Assembly: GCF_012271785.1 (NCBI RefSeq)
Contig: NZ_JAAWVT010000016.1
Coordinates: 1-60,169 of the forward strand
Direction of reading: 5' to 3'
Source of the DNA: Paeniglutamicibacter terrestris
GTDB lineage: Bacteria > Actinomycetota > Actinomycetes > Actinomycetales > Micrococcaceae
DNA length: 60,169 bases
The notes beneath the pieces are model-generated. The model saw only the letters and a program-made list of their open reading frames with translations, searched no databases and was not told where the DNA came from. Positions 16,224 through 25,373 of the stretch are shown here, piece by piece. How positions within the stretch are numbered: the stretch's first letter is position 1; each line of letters begins with the position of its first letter. A program made the position numbers and the translations under genes.

Positions 16224-16829
16224 TTATGGCAGGTCGAGGGACACCACGGCAAGGAAACCCCGGCCGGAAACGCGCGGAGAATCGTCTTCTCCGCCAATGA
16301 CGGTGTCACGTACCTCAAGGGCACGTTCCGAATCTTCTTGCAGCACGACGGCCTTGCCCTGAATCAGCACACCAAACTGTGCCCCGAAGAGATGCTGTTC
16401 GCGTTTTTTGGACAGCTCCACGATGCGGACGTTTCCGCGGACCGCGCTACTGCGCGTGATGACGTTTAGCGCCAGTACATCCCCGGTGGGCAGTGCGGCG
16501 GTGACGGCGCTGTTCCCGGAGAACTTCAGTGGTCGCATGGCCTCCACCGCTTGGGTGGTTCCGTCGATGCCCAATTCGAGTAGTTCCCCGGCGATGACTG
16601 TGAGTGTGCGATCGAAGCCCTCGTACGGGGTGAATTCCCCGGCTTGCTCGATCGAGGCGACGCTGAGTCGCCAGTCCCAGTGAGCGTCCGTGGATGGGTG
16701 CAACATCATCTCGGCGTCCAACGTCCCGGCAGCGATCTCACGGATCTCACCGTGCGCCCATTTCCTTTTTTCGGAATCGGCCAGATGCAGAATGGTTCCG
16801 GTGGTCAGGGAGCCGTTAGTCGTTGTCAT
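16224..16829 (-). CDS. hutD: HutD/Ves family cupin protein
   Basis: A 201-residue RmlC-like cupin of the HutD (DUF886) family, with WDWRLSVASIEQAGEFTPYEG, RTLTVIAGELLEL, and an ALPTGDVLALNVITR strand typical of the family. HutD is a small protein often found with histidine-utilisation genes and thought to limit over-induction of the pathway; its biochemical role is not established. It lies about 1.7 kb from hutH. No Shine-Dalgarno is visible; instead TAGACT ends 7 bases before the ATG, which fits a leaderless mRNA. A LysE-type gene is 57 bases upstream on the same strand. Confidence 0.82.
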   Translation of the reverse strand: MTTTNGSLTTGTILHLADSEKRKWAHGEIREIAAGTLDAEMMLHPSTDAHWDWRLSVASIEQAGEFTPYEGFDRTLTVIAGELLELGIDGTTQAVEAMRPLKFSGNSAVTAALPTGDVLALNVITRSSAVRGNVRIVELSKKREQHLFGAQFGVLIQGKAVVLQEDSERALEVRDTVIGGEDDSPRVSGRGFLAVVSLDLP

Positions 16830-16886
16830 GAAGTGAAGTCTAGTAGCAGTGAGATCCGCTTCCCGGTTCTAGGCACGGACGAGGAA

Positions 16887-17543
16887 CTAGATGAAGGCAC
16901 CGATAAGCACCACGGCACCCATGATGGCCAAGGCTCCGGAAGAAACACGTTCGAGCCAAATCCCCACCGATGGACTCTTGAACCAGGCCATGGCTCTGGC
17001 AGCGATGGCCACCAGGATCATCATGTAACTAAATCCCATGGCGGCAAAGATGCCGCCGAGGATGAGCGCCGAGGCGAGCATGGGGGATCCGGCCGGGATG
17101 AACGGCGGCATCAACGCCAGAAACAACAAGCCGAGTTTAGGGTTCAGCGCCGACGATAATACTCCGGCGCGCAAGGACTGACCGAGGGTAAAGATTTCAT
17201 CGGTGAGCGCGATGTTTCGGGTGGTGGTGCGCGCGGTTGCGGCCGTGGAGCGAGCCAAAAATTGTGCCTTGATCAACGAGCCGAGGCCCAGATACAGCAG
17301 GTAGGCTCCGCCGACAATGGCAATGCCTTGATGGATGGCCGGGTACTTCAGTAGCAGTGCTGCCACGCCAACCCCCGCCAGGATGGCCCAGCCCATGATG
17401 GACACCATCATGCCCAGCGCCGCAACAACACCATTGCGTGGTCTATTCAGGGCGTAGCGCAGCGCCAAGAAGGTATCGGGTCCCGGGGCGAGCACCACTA
17501 CGAGGGCAACGCCAGCGAAACCGAGCAATGAAGAAAGAGGCAT
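16887..17543 (-). CDS. LysE/RhtB family amino-acid exporter
   Basis: A 218-residue inner-membrane protein with six hydrophobic segments and the LysE/RhtB hallmark VLAPGPDTFLALRYALNRPR near residues 15-35, plus LNPKLGLLFLALMPPF near 125. These proteins export amino acids or their analogues by a proton-coupled route. The Met at MPLSSLLGF is chosen; 19 more codons are open upstream but are not membrane-like. Ribosome site weak. Substrate not inferable from sequence. Confidence 0.85.
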   Translation of the reverse strand: MPLSSLLGFAGVALVVVLAPGPDTFLALRYALNRPRNGVVAALGMMVSIMGWAILAGVGVAALLLKYPAIHQGIAIVGGAYLLYLGLGSLIKAQFLARSTAATARTTTRNIALTDEIFTLGQSLRAGVLSSALNPKLGLLFLALMPPFIPAGSPMLASALILGGIFAAMGFSYMMILVAIAARAMAWFKSPSVGIWLERVSSGALAIMGAVVLIGAFI

Positions 17544-17672
17544 TAGTCCATTATCTGCGGCGCCCGGCTTGGTACCGAATCCACTTACGAGTATGTGCAC
17601 GAATCCAGATGCTGTCTACCGGACTCAACAGGCATCCGCCCCGGGTGCTCCGGCTCGACGAGTAAACTTCGC

Positions 17673-18413
17673 ATGATGAGAGATGTGCAAAAAGCCTTCA
17701 TCGGGAGCAGACCCATTTCGTCCCCCTTGGATGCGCAATTGACCGCCGCGCACCAGAGGTTTCTGACCGAGCGCCCGGTGGGCGCCGACGAAGACGTACA
17801 CATGCTCCCAGCCATCGTGGATCACGTCATTACGCGCTGCAGCAAACCTGGTGATGTGGTCTTTGATCCCTTCGCGGGTTTTGGGACCACCCTCGAGCGG
17901 GCCATTGCACTGGGGCGCGAAGCGATCGGTATTGAGCTGTTGCCCGAGCGTGCTCAATACCTGCAAGAGCACGTGCCCAAGGCGCGGATCATCGAAGGTG
18001 ATGCGCGGGAATTGCTGAAGATTATCCGCCGGATGCAACCGCCCCAGAATAATGGGAGCATCAACCTGATTCTCACGTCGCCGCCGTACATGACAGCGGA
18101 GAATCACGAGGCCGATCCGCTCACCGCCTATGAGCAAGACAACGGAGACTACGACCGCTACCTGGCGGAGCTTGGCCTCGTTGCCGCCCAATGTGCGCTC
18201 GCGGTGGTTCCCGGTGGGTTCGTGGTGTGGAATCTAGCGGACATCCACCACATGGGGCTCACCACCCACCTGATCCGCGATTGCACCCGCGTGCTCGAGC
18301 AATATCTCACGTTCGTAGGAGTCACCGAGATTGTGTGGGACAGCTACCCTCACGATCTGGTGGCCGATGCGTTGCTCGTGTTTCAACGGCCAGCGCTCGG
18401 CCGGGGCAAATAA
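17673..18413 (+). CDS. Orphan SAM-dependent DNA methyltransferase (N4/N6 type)
   Basis: A 246-residue methyltransferase. The SAM-binding motif DPFAGFGTT is at 65-73, followed by GIELLPER, and the catalytic TSPPY is at 135-139, then a C-terminal part ending QRPALGRGK. TSPPY marks amino-methylation of adenine-N6 or cytosine-N4 in DNA. No restriction endonuclease, specificity subunit or phage gene is adjacent, so it looks like a solitary methylase. TAAACT lies 7 bases before the second of two consecutive ATG codons (17676), consistent with leaderless expression. An RNA methyltransferase role is a less likely alternative. Confidence 0.75.
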   Translation: MMRDVQKAFIGSRPISSPLDAQLTAAHQRFLTERPVGADEDVHMLPAIVDHVITRCSKPGDVVFDPFAGFGTTLERAIALGREAIGIELLPERAQYLQEHVPKARIIEGDARELLKIIRRMQPPQNNGSINLILTSPPYMTAENHEADPLTAYEQDNGDYDRYLAELGLVAAQCALAVVPGGFVVWNLADIHHMGLTTHLIRDCTRVLEQYLTFVGVTEIVWDSYPHDLVADALLVFQRPALGRGK

Positions 18414-18500
18414 TCCAGGCGCGCTAACAGCTCCGACGATGCTCACCTCGGGCTAAGTCCTTGGCCCGGCCCGAGGCCGGGCCATCCGTGGGCTGGGCGC

Positions 18501-20063
18501 TTAGGCCAGCGGGGTAGCTGCCGCGTGATTGGCAGCGGCCAGCAGTGAACCGTCGGACACCATCTGGAACACGGACTCAATCTCCGGGGAGAGGAACCTA
18601 TCGGTGCCCGGGCCCTCGACGCGGGTGCGGATCTGCCGGCGCACCGCGGTGATGATGGGGGAGGACTTCGAAGATTCCAGACCGCCATCGCGCATATCCA
18701 GGGCGCGCGCGCTGGTGAGTAGCTCGATGGCCAGCACCCGAGCCAACCCGTCGATGCTCTTACGTAACTTCAGCCCGGCATGCCAACCCATCGAGACGTG
18801 GTCTTCCTGCATGGCCGAGGAAGGAATGGAGTCCACCGAGGCCGGGACGGCCAAACGCTTCAACTCTGAAACGATGCCCGCGGCGGTGTACTGGGCGATC
18901 ATGTGCCCCGAATCCACTCCCGGGTCATCTGCCAGGAAGGCATTAAGTCCGTGGTTGCGGGATTTATCCAGGAACCTGTCGGTGCGTCGCTCCGAGATCG
19001 AGGCCAGATCTGCCACGGCAATGGCCAGGAAGTCGAGCACGTAGCCGATCGGGGCTCCGTGGAAGTTGCCGTTGGATTCGACCCGCCCGTCGATAGTGAC
19101 CACCGGGTTATCGATGGCCGAGGCCAGTTCGATGGCGGCGACGGATTCGGCGTGGGCCAGGGTGGAGCGCACGGCCCCGTGAACCTGCGGGGCACAACGC
19201 AGCGAGTAGGCGTCCTGCACCCGGGTGAAGGTATGGGCGCCGGACTTTTGCTCGCTTATGAGCGTGGAATCGGCGAGCACCCGGCGCATATTGGAGGCCG
19301 AATCGCGTTGCCCGGGATGCGGGCGCAGGGCATGTAAGTCCTCCGCGAAGACCGCGTCGGTGCCCAGCAGCCCCTCGACACTCATGGCTGCCGACAGATC
19401 GGCGATGGACAGAAGCGCGTGGAGGTCGGCGGAGGCTATCAGCAGCATCCCGAGCATGCCGTCGGTGCCATTGACCAGGGCGAGGCCCTCTTTCTCGGCC
19501 AGGACCACCGGGGTGATGCCGGCCGCGGCCAGTGCCTCGGAGGCGTCCATGGCGGTACCGGTGGCGTCGCGGACTGGGCCCTCGCCCATCAAGGCCAAAG
19601 CCGCGTGGGAGAGCGGGGCCAGATCGCCCGAGCAACCCAGCGAACCATATTCACCGATGACCGGGGTGATGCCCGCGTTGAGGATGGCCGCATAGGTCGT
19701 TGCCACGATGGGCCGTACGCCGGTGCGGCCGGTGGCCAGGGTGGAGAGCCGGTTGAGCATCAGTGCGCGGACCACTTCACGCGGAACCTCGGTCCCGGAG
19801 GACGCAGCATGGGAGCGGATCAGTGAGCGCTGCAATTGTGCGCGCAATTCGATCGGGATCTGTTTGGTGGCCAGCGCGCCGAAGCCGGTGGAGACGCCGT
19901 AGTGCGGGACGGTGTCGTTGACCAATGCGTCGATCACGGTGCGGGAGGACTCGATGGCGGCCAGGGCATCGGTGCCCAATTCCACCTGCGCACCGTGGCG
20001 TGCAACGGCTACGACGTCCTCGGGCTTCAGCGCGCCGGTGGTCATGGTGATGCTGGCATTCAT
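18501..20063 (-). CDS. hutH: Histidine ammonia-lyase
   Basis: A 520-residue enzyme converting L-histidine to trans-urocanate and ammonia, the first step of histidine breakdown. The MIO electrophile site is GSLGCSGDLAPLSH with Cys144-Ser145-Gly146 in place of the usual Ala-Ser-Gly; Tyr55 in HYGVSTGFG matches the catalytic Tyr. The start is the ATG with GAAGGA 7 bases upstream. It is divergent from the IclR regulator and a 21-bp palindrome lies between them. The rest of the hut genes lie on the opposite strand beyond the regulator. Confidence 0.95.
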   Translation of the reverse strand: MNASITMTTGALKPEDVVAVARHGAQVELGTDALAAIESSRTVIDALVNDTVPHYGVSTGFGALATKQIPIELRAQLQRSLIRSHAASSGTEVPREVVRALMLNRLSTLATGRTGVRPIVATTYAAILNAGITPVIGEYGSLGCSGDLAPLSHAALALMGEGPVRDATGTAMDASEALAAAGITPVVLAEKEGLALVNGTDGMLGMLLIASADLHALLSIADLSAAMSVEGLLGTDAVFAEDLHALRPHPGQRDSASNMRRVLADSTLISEQKSGAHTFTRVQDAYSLRCAPQVHGAVRSTLAHAESVAAIELASAIDNPVVTIDGRVESNGNFHGAPIGYVLDFLAIAVADLASISERRTDRFLDKSRNHGLNAFLADDPGVDSGHMIAQYTAAGIVSELKRLAVPASVDSIPSSAMQEDHVSMGWHAGLKLRKSIDGLARVLAIELLTSARALDMRDGGLESSKSSPIITAVRRQIRTRVEGPGTDRFLSPEIESVFQMVSDGSLLAAANHAAATPLA

Positions 20064-20144
20064 GAGTTTTTCCTTCTGGAAGGGGGAATTTCCGAGGTTT
20101 TGTGTGAGCCGGATCTCGCAAACACTTGCCAAGGGGTGAAATTA

Positions 20145-20165
20145 GCGTTTCAATAAGTGAAACGC
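20145..20165. promoter_or_regulatory. Palindromic operator between hutH and the IclR regulator
   Basis: A perfect 8-bp inverted repeat, GCGTTTCA and TGAAACGC, with a 5-bp spacer ATAAG, in the 211-bp divergent region. Length and symmetry fit the binding site of an IclR dimer. A further GTTTCA half-site lies near 20239. The regulator presumably acts here on both directions. Confidence 0.65.
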
Positions 20166-20274
20166 ATCACCGGCTCCGGGGCAAGCCCCCAGGGTTGTGA
20201 ATTTCGTCCGAAGGCACCAAAGGTACCCAAAGGCGAGTGTTTCAGAGACCGAATCACCGACATGGAGGAACACC

Positions 20275-20961
20275 GTGGCAGAACCGGCAACCCGAACCGT
20301 GGAACGAGCCCTGCAGCTGCTGGGTGCAGTCTGCGATGCCGGGGCAGTATCGCTGGCCGAAGTGTCACGCGAGACCGAACTATCGGCCTCCACGGCACTA
20401 CGTCTGCTGCGAACCCTAGAGAACAGCGGCTTCGTACGCAAGGACACCGACGGCGAATATCGCCCCGGTCTGCGCCTGGTGCAGCTCGGTGCCCAAGCGC
20501 TGAGCCACGAGTCACTGATCCACCTGGCCGCACCGGCGCTTCAGCGTTTGGTCGAGGCGACCGGCGAATCTGCCTACCTTTCGGTGCGGGGCCACCAGGG
20601 CACGGGAAGTGACCATGCCGTGTACCTGGCCATCGCCGAGGGAACACACTCGGTGCGCCACGCTTCCTGGGTGGGCCGCAGTGTTCCCCTCAAGGGCTCA
20701 AGCCTAGGAATCGTGTTCGCCGGAAAGACCCCCGAGACCGGGTACGTGGTTTCCGATAAAGGTGTTGAGGTAGATGTCACCGCCATTGCCGCGCCACTGC
20801 GGCAGCTCGGAGCGGCTGTCACCGCAGGGGACAGCGCACCGCTGGCCGCCATATCGGTGGTGGCCCCGAGCTACCGGATGAACCCGGCGGAAATTGAGCG
20901 GATCGGCCAACTGGTCGCCACCGAAGCCCGCGCGCTGTTGGGCGCCGGCCTGCAGAACTAG
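20275..20961 (+). CDS. IclR family transcriptional regulator of histidine use
   Basis: A 228-residue IclR protein: N-terminal winged helix (residues 8-70, [18 protein letters not shown] and [19 protein letters not shown]) and a C-terminal ligand-binding domain. A GTG start with GAGGAA 5 bases upstream is preferred; the open frame runs 26 codons further up without a ribosome site. It sits between divergent hutH and the hutU operon, 67 bases before hutU, so it most likely controls both. The inducer, probably histidine or urocanate, is inferred. Confidence 0.88.
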   Translation: MAEPATRTVERALQLLGAVCDAGAVSLAEVSRETELSASTALRLLRTLENSGFVRKDTDGEYRPGLRLVQLGAQALSHESLIHLAAPALQRLVEATGESAYLSVRGHQGTGSDHAVYLAIAEGTHSVRHASWVGRSVPLKGSSLGIVFAGKTPETGYVVSDKGVEVDVTAIAAPLRQLGAAVTAGDSAPLAAISVVAPSYRMNPAEIERIGQLVATEARALLGAGLQN

Positions 20962-21028
20962 TCCAAACTCCCACGCCAAACCCAGGGCACCACAAGTATT
21001 GAGCATGACCGACAAGGAGAACCATTCC

Positions 21029-22708
21029 ATGAGCTTCACCCAGCACGATCCCTCCCGCGTTATTCGCGCTCCGCGCGGCACCACACTGACCGCAAAGTCC
21101 TGGGCCACCGAAGCCCCACTGCGCATGCTGATGAATAACCTCGACCCGGAGGTCGCCGAGCGCCCCGAGGACCTCGTCGTTTACGGCGGCACCGGTCGTG
21201 CGGCGCGTTCCTGGGAGGCCTACGACGCCATCATCAAGACGCTGACGGATCTGGAAGAAGACGAGACGCTGCTGATTCAGTCAGGCAAGCCGGTGGGTGT
21301 CTTTCGCACCAACAAATGGGCCCCGCGCGTGCTGATCGCGAACTCCAACCTCGTGGGGGACTGGGCCACCTGGCCCGAGTTCCGCAAGCTGGAGGCCGAG
21401 GGCCTGATGATGTACGGGCAGATGACCGCCGGTTCCTGGATCTACATCGGCACCCAGGGCATCCTGCAGGGCACCTACGAGACCTTCGCCGCGATCGGCG
21501 CCAAGCGCTTCGGCGGCACGCTGGCCAATACCCTGACGCTGACCGGCGGCTGCGGCGGCATGGGTGGGGCCCAGCCGCTGGCCGTCACGCTCAACGGCGG
21601 CGCTTGCCTGATCGTTGACGTTTCCGAGGAACGCCTGCGTCGCCGCGAATCCAAGCGCTACCTCGACGAGGTGGAGCTGGACCTCGACGCGGCCCTGGCC
21701 AAAGTCACCGCCGCCAAGAACGAGGGTCGGTCCCTTTCGGTGGGTTACGTCGGCAACGCGGCTGAGGTCTTCCCCGAGCTGCTGCGCCGCCAAAAGGCCG
21801 GGACCGTGGCCTTTGACATCATCACCGATCAGACCAGTGCCCACGATCCGCTGAGCTACCTGCCGGTGGAGTACACCCTGGAGCAGTGGGACGCCGAGGC
21901 GAAGGCCGATGAAGCAGGCTTTACCAAAAAGGCTCAGGCCTCGATGGCCCGCCACGTCGAGGCGATGGTCGGCTTCCAGGGCATCGGCGCCGAGGTCTTT
22001 GACTACGGCAACTCCATTCGTGATGAGGCCCGGAAGGGCGGCTACAACCGCGCCTTCGAATTCCCCGGCTTTGTTCCGGCCTACATCCGCCCGCTCTTCT
22101 GCGAGGGCCTTGGCCCCTTCCGCTGGGTGGCGCTCAGTGGGGACCCGGAGGACATCCGCGTAACCGACGAAGCATTGAAGGACCTCTTCCCCGAGAACGA
22201 GCACCTGCACCGCTGGCTCAATGCGGCATCCGAACACGTCGAATTTGAGGGACTGCCGGCCCGCATCTGCTGGCTGGGCTACGGAGACCGCGCCAAGGCC
22301 GGTCTGCTATTCAACCAGTTGGTCGCCGAGGGCAAAGTTTCGGCCCCCATCGTGATCGGCCGCGATCACCTGGACTCCGGTTCCGTGGCCTCGCCCTACC
22401 GTGAGACCGAGGCCATGAAGGACGGTTCGGACGCGATCGCCGACTGGCCGCTGCTCAACGCCCTGACCGCCACGGCCTCCGGTGCCACCTGGGTCTCCAT
22501 CCACCACGGTGGCGGCGTTGGCATCGGCCGCTCCATCCACGCAGGTCAGGTTTCGGTGGCAGATGGCACCGAGTTAGCCGCCGCCAAGCTTGAGGCGCTG
22601 CTGACCAATGACCCGGGCATGGGCGTGATCCGCCACGTTGATGCCGGCTACGAACGGGCCATTGAGGTCGCCACCGAACGCGGCGTGCGCATCCCGATGG
22701 CTCGATAA
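21029..22708 (+). CDS. hutU: Urocanate hydratase
   Basis: A 559-residue NAD-dependent urocanase, adding water to urocanate to give imidazolonepropionate. Typical family blocks are [24 protein letters not shown] (NAD binding), the conserved [10 protein letters not shown] with the active-site-region Cys, and [20 protein letters not shown]. The chosen ATG has AAGGAG 9 bases upstream; the open frame begins 45 codons earlier in the end of the regulator gene. First gene of the hutU-yjiH-M20-hutF-hutI run. Confidence 0.96.
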   Translation: MSFTQHDPSRVIRAPRGTTLTAKSWATEAPLRMLMNNLDPEVAERPEDLVVYGGTGRAARSWEAYDAIIKTLTDLEEDETLLIQSGKPVGVFRTNKWAPRVLIANSNLVGDWATWPEFRKLEAEGLMMYGQMTAGSWIYIGTQGILQGTYETFAAIGAKRFGGTLANTLTLTGGCGGMGGAQPLAVTLNGGACLIVDVSEERLRRRESKRYLDEVELDLDAALAKVTAAKNEGRSLSVGYVGNAAEVFPELLRRQKAGTVAFDIITDQTSAHDPLSYLPVEYTLEQWDAEAKADEAGFTKKAQASMARHVEAMVGFQGIGAEVFDYGNSIRDEARKGGYNRAFEFPGFVPAYIRPLFCEGLGPFRWVALSGDPEDIRVTDEALKDLFPENEHLHRWLNAASEHVEFEGLPARICWLGYGDRAKAGLLFNQLVAEGKVSAPIVIGRDHLDSGSVASPYRETEAMKDGSDAIADWPLLNALTATASGATWVSIHHGGGVGIGRSIHAGQVSVADGTELAAAKLEALLTNDPGMGVIRHVDAGYERAIEVATERGVRIPMAR

Positions 22709-22740
22709 ACTCCTCAACCGATCGAAGAAGGAGAACTCCC

Positions 22741-24084
22741 ATCTCTGAAACGAACAGTACCGAGCTCGACGTCCAAAGTACCTCCACCAAACCTCGGGGC
22801 ACCTGGCGATTCTTCGTCTACAGCCTCATTGGCGTCTTCATGTTTTTCATCCCCATCAATATCGGCGGCAAGGAAACGATCCCGCTTGACCATCTGGTCG
22901 GCGCGATCACCACCGGGCTCGGCGAGGTGGTGCGCTACGTGGTGTTGGCACTGATCATTGCCGGGACCATTTACCCCTTCGCCTCCGGGCGCTGGCGCGA
23001 GTCGGGCCTTAAAAGGTTGTTTGCGTTCCTGAACATTCTGGGCCTTCTGGTCGGCGCCATGCTGGTCTTCAAGGTGGGCCCGGCACTGCTCTTTGATCCG
23101 GATCTGGGGCCGTTCCTCTTCGGCAAACTCGTGATCCCCGTGGGCATGATCGTTCCGGTCGGTGCCATCTTCCTGTCCCTACTGGTGGGCTACGGGTTGA
23201 TGGAATTTGTTGGTGTGCTGGTCCAACGCGTGATGCGCCCGATCTGGCGCACCCCGGGCCGCTCAGCGGTTGACGCCGTAGCCTCCTTTGTTGGCAGCTA
23301 CTCGCTGGGTTTGCTGATCACCGATCGGATGTACCAGTCCGGGCGTTACACCGCGCGGGAATCGGCGATCATCGCCACCGGATTCTCCACCGTCTCGGTC
23401 ACCTTCATGGTGATCGTGGCCAAAACGCTGGACATCATGCACCTGTGGTTGCCCTACTTCTTCCTCTCCTTCGGCGTCACCTTCTTGGTCACGGCCATCT
23501 GCGTGCGGCTTCCCCCGCTGAGCCGGATCAAGGACGACTACTACCCGCAGGCCGTGGCATCACCGGAGGAAACCGTCACGACCCGCCGGCTCGCCACCGC
23601 CTGGAAGGAGGCCAAAACGACCCTGGAAGCGGCACCCTCGCTGGGGCGCAACGTGTGGGAGAACTTCCGCGACGGGCTGCTAATGGCCATGGCGATCCTG
23701 CCCTCGATCCTCTCGGTGGGGCTGATCGGGTTGCTGCTGGCCCGCTTCACCCCGATCTTCGACTGGCTGGGCTACATCTTTGTGCCGATCACCTGGGCCG
23801 TGGGCCTGCCCGATCCGGTGCTGGCAGCCAAGGCCTCGGCCGTGGGCATCGCCGAGATGTTCCTCCCTGCAACCGTCATCGCCGGTCACCCCTCCGAACA
23901 CCTGCGCCTGGTCATCGGGGTAGTGTGTGTCTCTGCCATCATCTTCTTCTCAGCCGTGGTGCCCTGCATCCTGGCCACGCGCATCCCGCTGAAACTCTGG
24001 CAGCTGGTGGTCATCTGGGCCCAGCGTGTTGCCTTGACCTTGCTCATCGCCAGCCCCATTGCCTTCCTCATGGTCGGCAGATAG
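22741..24084 (+). CDS. YjiH-type membrane protein with apparent ATC start
   Basis: A polytopic membrane protein of the YjiH / nucleoside-recognition (Gate) domain family, often found in histidine-utilisation clusters and presumed to transport the substrate. Its first canonical start would be ATG 22840, but this cuts into the first membrane span (WRFFVYSLIGVFMFFIPINI) and has no ribosome site. An excellent AAGAAGGAG at 22725-22733 lies 7 bases before an in-frame ATC at 22741; between 22741 and 22840 there is no ATG, GTG or TTG. From ATC the protein is 447 residues and begins like a normal hydrophilic N-terminus. So either ATC is the start codon or an ATG has been changed. It lies 32 bases after hutU and 5 before the M20 gene. 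Confidence 0.8.
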   Translation: MSETNSTELDVQSTSTKPRGTWRFFVYSLIGVFMFFIPINIGGKETIPLDHLVGAITTGLGEVVRYVVLALIIAGTIYPFASGRWRESGLKRLFAFLNILGLLVGAMLVFKVGPALLFDPDLGPFLFGKLVIPVGMIVPVGAIFLSLLVGYGLMEFVGVLVQRVMRPIWRTPGRSAVDAVASFVGSYSLGLLITDRMYQSGRYTARESAIIATGFSTVSVTFMVIVAKTLDIMHLWLPYFFLSFGVTFLVTAICVRLPPLSRIKDDYYPQAVASPEETVTTRRLATAWKEAKTTLEAAPSLGRNVWENFRDGLLMAMAILPSILSVGLIGLLLARFTPIFDWLGYIFVPITWAVGLPDPVLAAKASAVGIAEMFLPATVIAGHPSEHLRLVIGVVCVSAIIFFSAVVPCILATRIPLKLWQLVVIWAQRVALTLLIASPIAFLMVGR

Positions 24085-24089
24085 GAACC

Positions 24090-25373
24090 ATGACCGTGCC
24101 TAGAAGCACCGTAAACTCCCTGATTGCCGCCATCCATGACGTCGGCCAAGATTCGGTGCGCGGAGGTTATTCGCGCCCGGTGTACTCCTCGGCTGAAATC
24201 ACACTGCGCGAATGGTTTATCGCGGAGGCCGAATCCCGGTCCCTTCAGGTCACCACCGATGCCAATGGCATCATCTGGGCCTGGTGGGACACCCCGGGCT
24301 CGCTTCGCGATGCCGCCTCGCGCCGCGGGGCGTTGGTCACCGGTTCGCACCTGGACTCGGTACCCGGAGGTGGGGCCTTTGATGGTCCGCTCGGGGTGGC
24401 CAGCGCGCTGTCGGCCTTCGATGTGCTAGCGGCACGCGAGGCCTCCGGAGCCCTGGTGCGCAACCGGGCCCTCGCGCTGAGCGTCTTCCCCGAGGAGGAA
24501 GGCTCGCGCTTTGGTGTTGCCTGCTTGGGCTCACGGCTGCTCACCGGCGCAATCGATACGTCCAGGGCGCTGAACCTGCGTGATGCCAACGGAAACACCT
24601 TTGCCGATGTCGCAGCGGCCAATGGTCTGGATCCGGCGCGTATGGGGCGCGACGATGCTGCGCTGGCACAGATCGGGGACTTCATCGAGCTACACGTGGA
24701 GCAGGGCCGCGGGTTGAACACCGAGGAATATACCGATGCTGCGGGCCGCGGACCCGCCGTGGCCATCGGCAGCTCCATCCTGGGGCACGGGCGCTGGCGG
24801 CTGAGTTTTTCCGGCCAGGGCAACCATGCCGGCACCACGCTGATGATCGACCGTGCCGATCCCATGATTGCCGCGGCCCAGCTGGTGCTGAAGGTCCGGG
24901 AGTTGGCCACGGCAACGCCGGATGCCCGGGCCACCGTGGGGCGGATTGAACCCGTTCCCGGCGGCACCAACGTGATCGCCTCACGGGTTGATCTCTGGCT
25001 TGATGCCCGCCACCCCGATGATGCCACCACCGCCCTGCTGGTTCAAAAGATTCACGGTCAGGCTCAACGGATCGCCGCCTTTGAGGGCTGCACCGTGAAA
25101 CTCACCGAGGAATCCCTCTCCGGGACGGTGAGCTTTGATGCCTCGCTGACCCGGACGCTGAGTCAATCTATCCACCGCTTAATCCCCACCGCTCCCTTGC
25201 TGCCCACCGGGGCCGGGCACGACGCGGGAGTTCTTGCCGCCCACGTGCCCTCCGGCATGATCTACGTGCGCAACCCCTCGGGCATCAGCCACTCACCGGA
25301 GGAATACGTGGAAGATGACGACGTAGATGCCGGCGTTCTGGCACTGGCCGATGCCTTGGAGGACCTGCTGTGA
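24090..25373 (+). CDS. M20 amidohydrolase, candidate N-formylglutamate hydrolase
   Basis: A 427-residue metal-dependent M20 peptidase-family amidohydrolase of the allantoate amidohydrolase / N-carbamoyl-amino-acid hydrolase branch. Metal ligands lie in GSHLDSVPGGGAFDG, FPEEEGSRF, ELHVEQG and near the C-terminus GISHSPEEYV; the dimer-domain motif GQGNHAGTT is present. The ATG overlaps AGGA from the stop of the gene before. Position between the YjiH gene and hutF, with a 4-base overlap into hutF, ties it to histidine breakdown. HutF yields N-formylglutamate, and no HutG deformylase gene is present in the window, so this enzyme probably removes the formyl group. That role is inferred from context. 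Confidence 0.85.
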   Translation: MTVPRSTVNSLIAAIHDVGQDSVRGGYSRPVYSSAEITLREWFIAEAESRSLQVTTDANGIIWAWWDTPGSLRDAASRRGALVTGSHLDSVPGGGAFDGPLGVASALSAFDVLAAREASGALVRNRALALSVFPEEEGSRFGVACLGSRLLTGAIDTSRALNLRDANGNTFADVAAANGLDPARMGRDDAALAQIGDFIELHVEQGRGLNTEEYTDAAGRGPAVAIGSSILGHGRWRLSFSGQGNHAGTTLMIDRADPMIAAAQLVLKVRELATATPDARATVGRIEPVPGGTNVIASRVDLWLDARHPDDATTALLVQKIHGQAQRIAAFEGCTVKLTEESLSGTVSFDASLTRTLSQSIHRLIPTAPLLPTGAGHDAGVLAAHVPSGMIYVRNPSGISHSPEEYVEDDDVDAGVLALADALEDLL

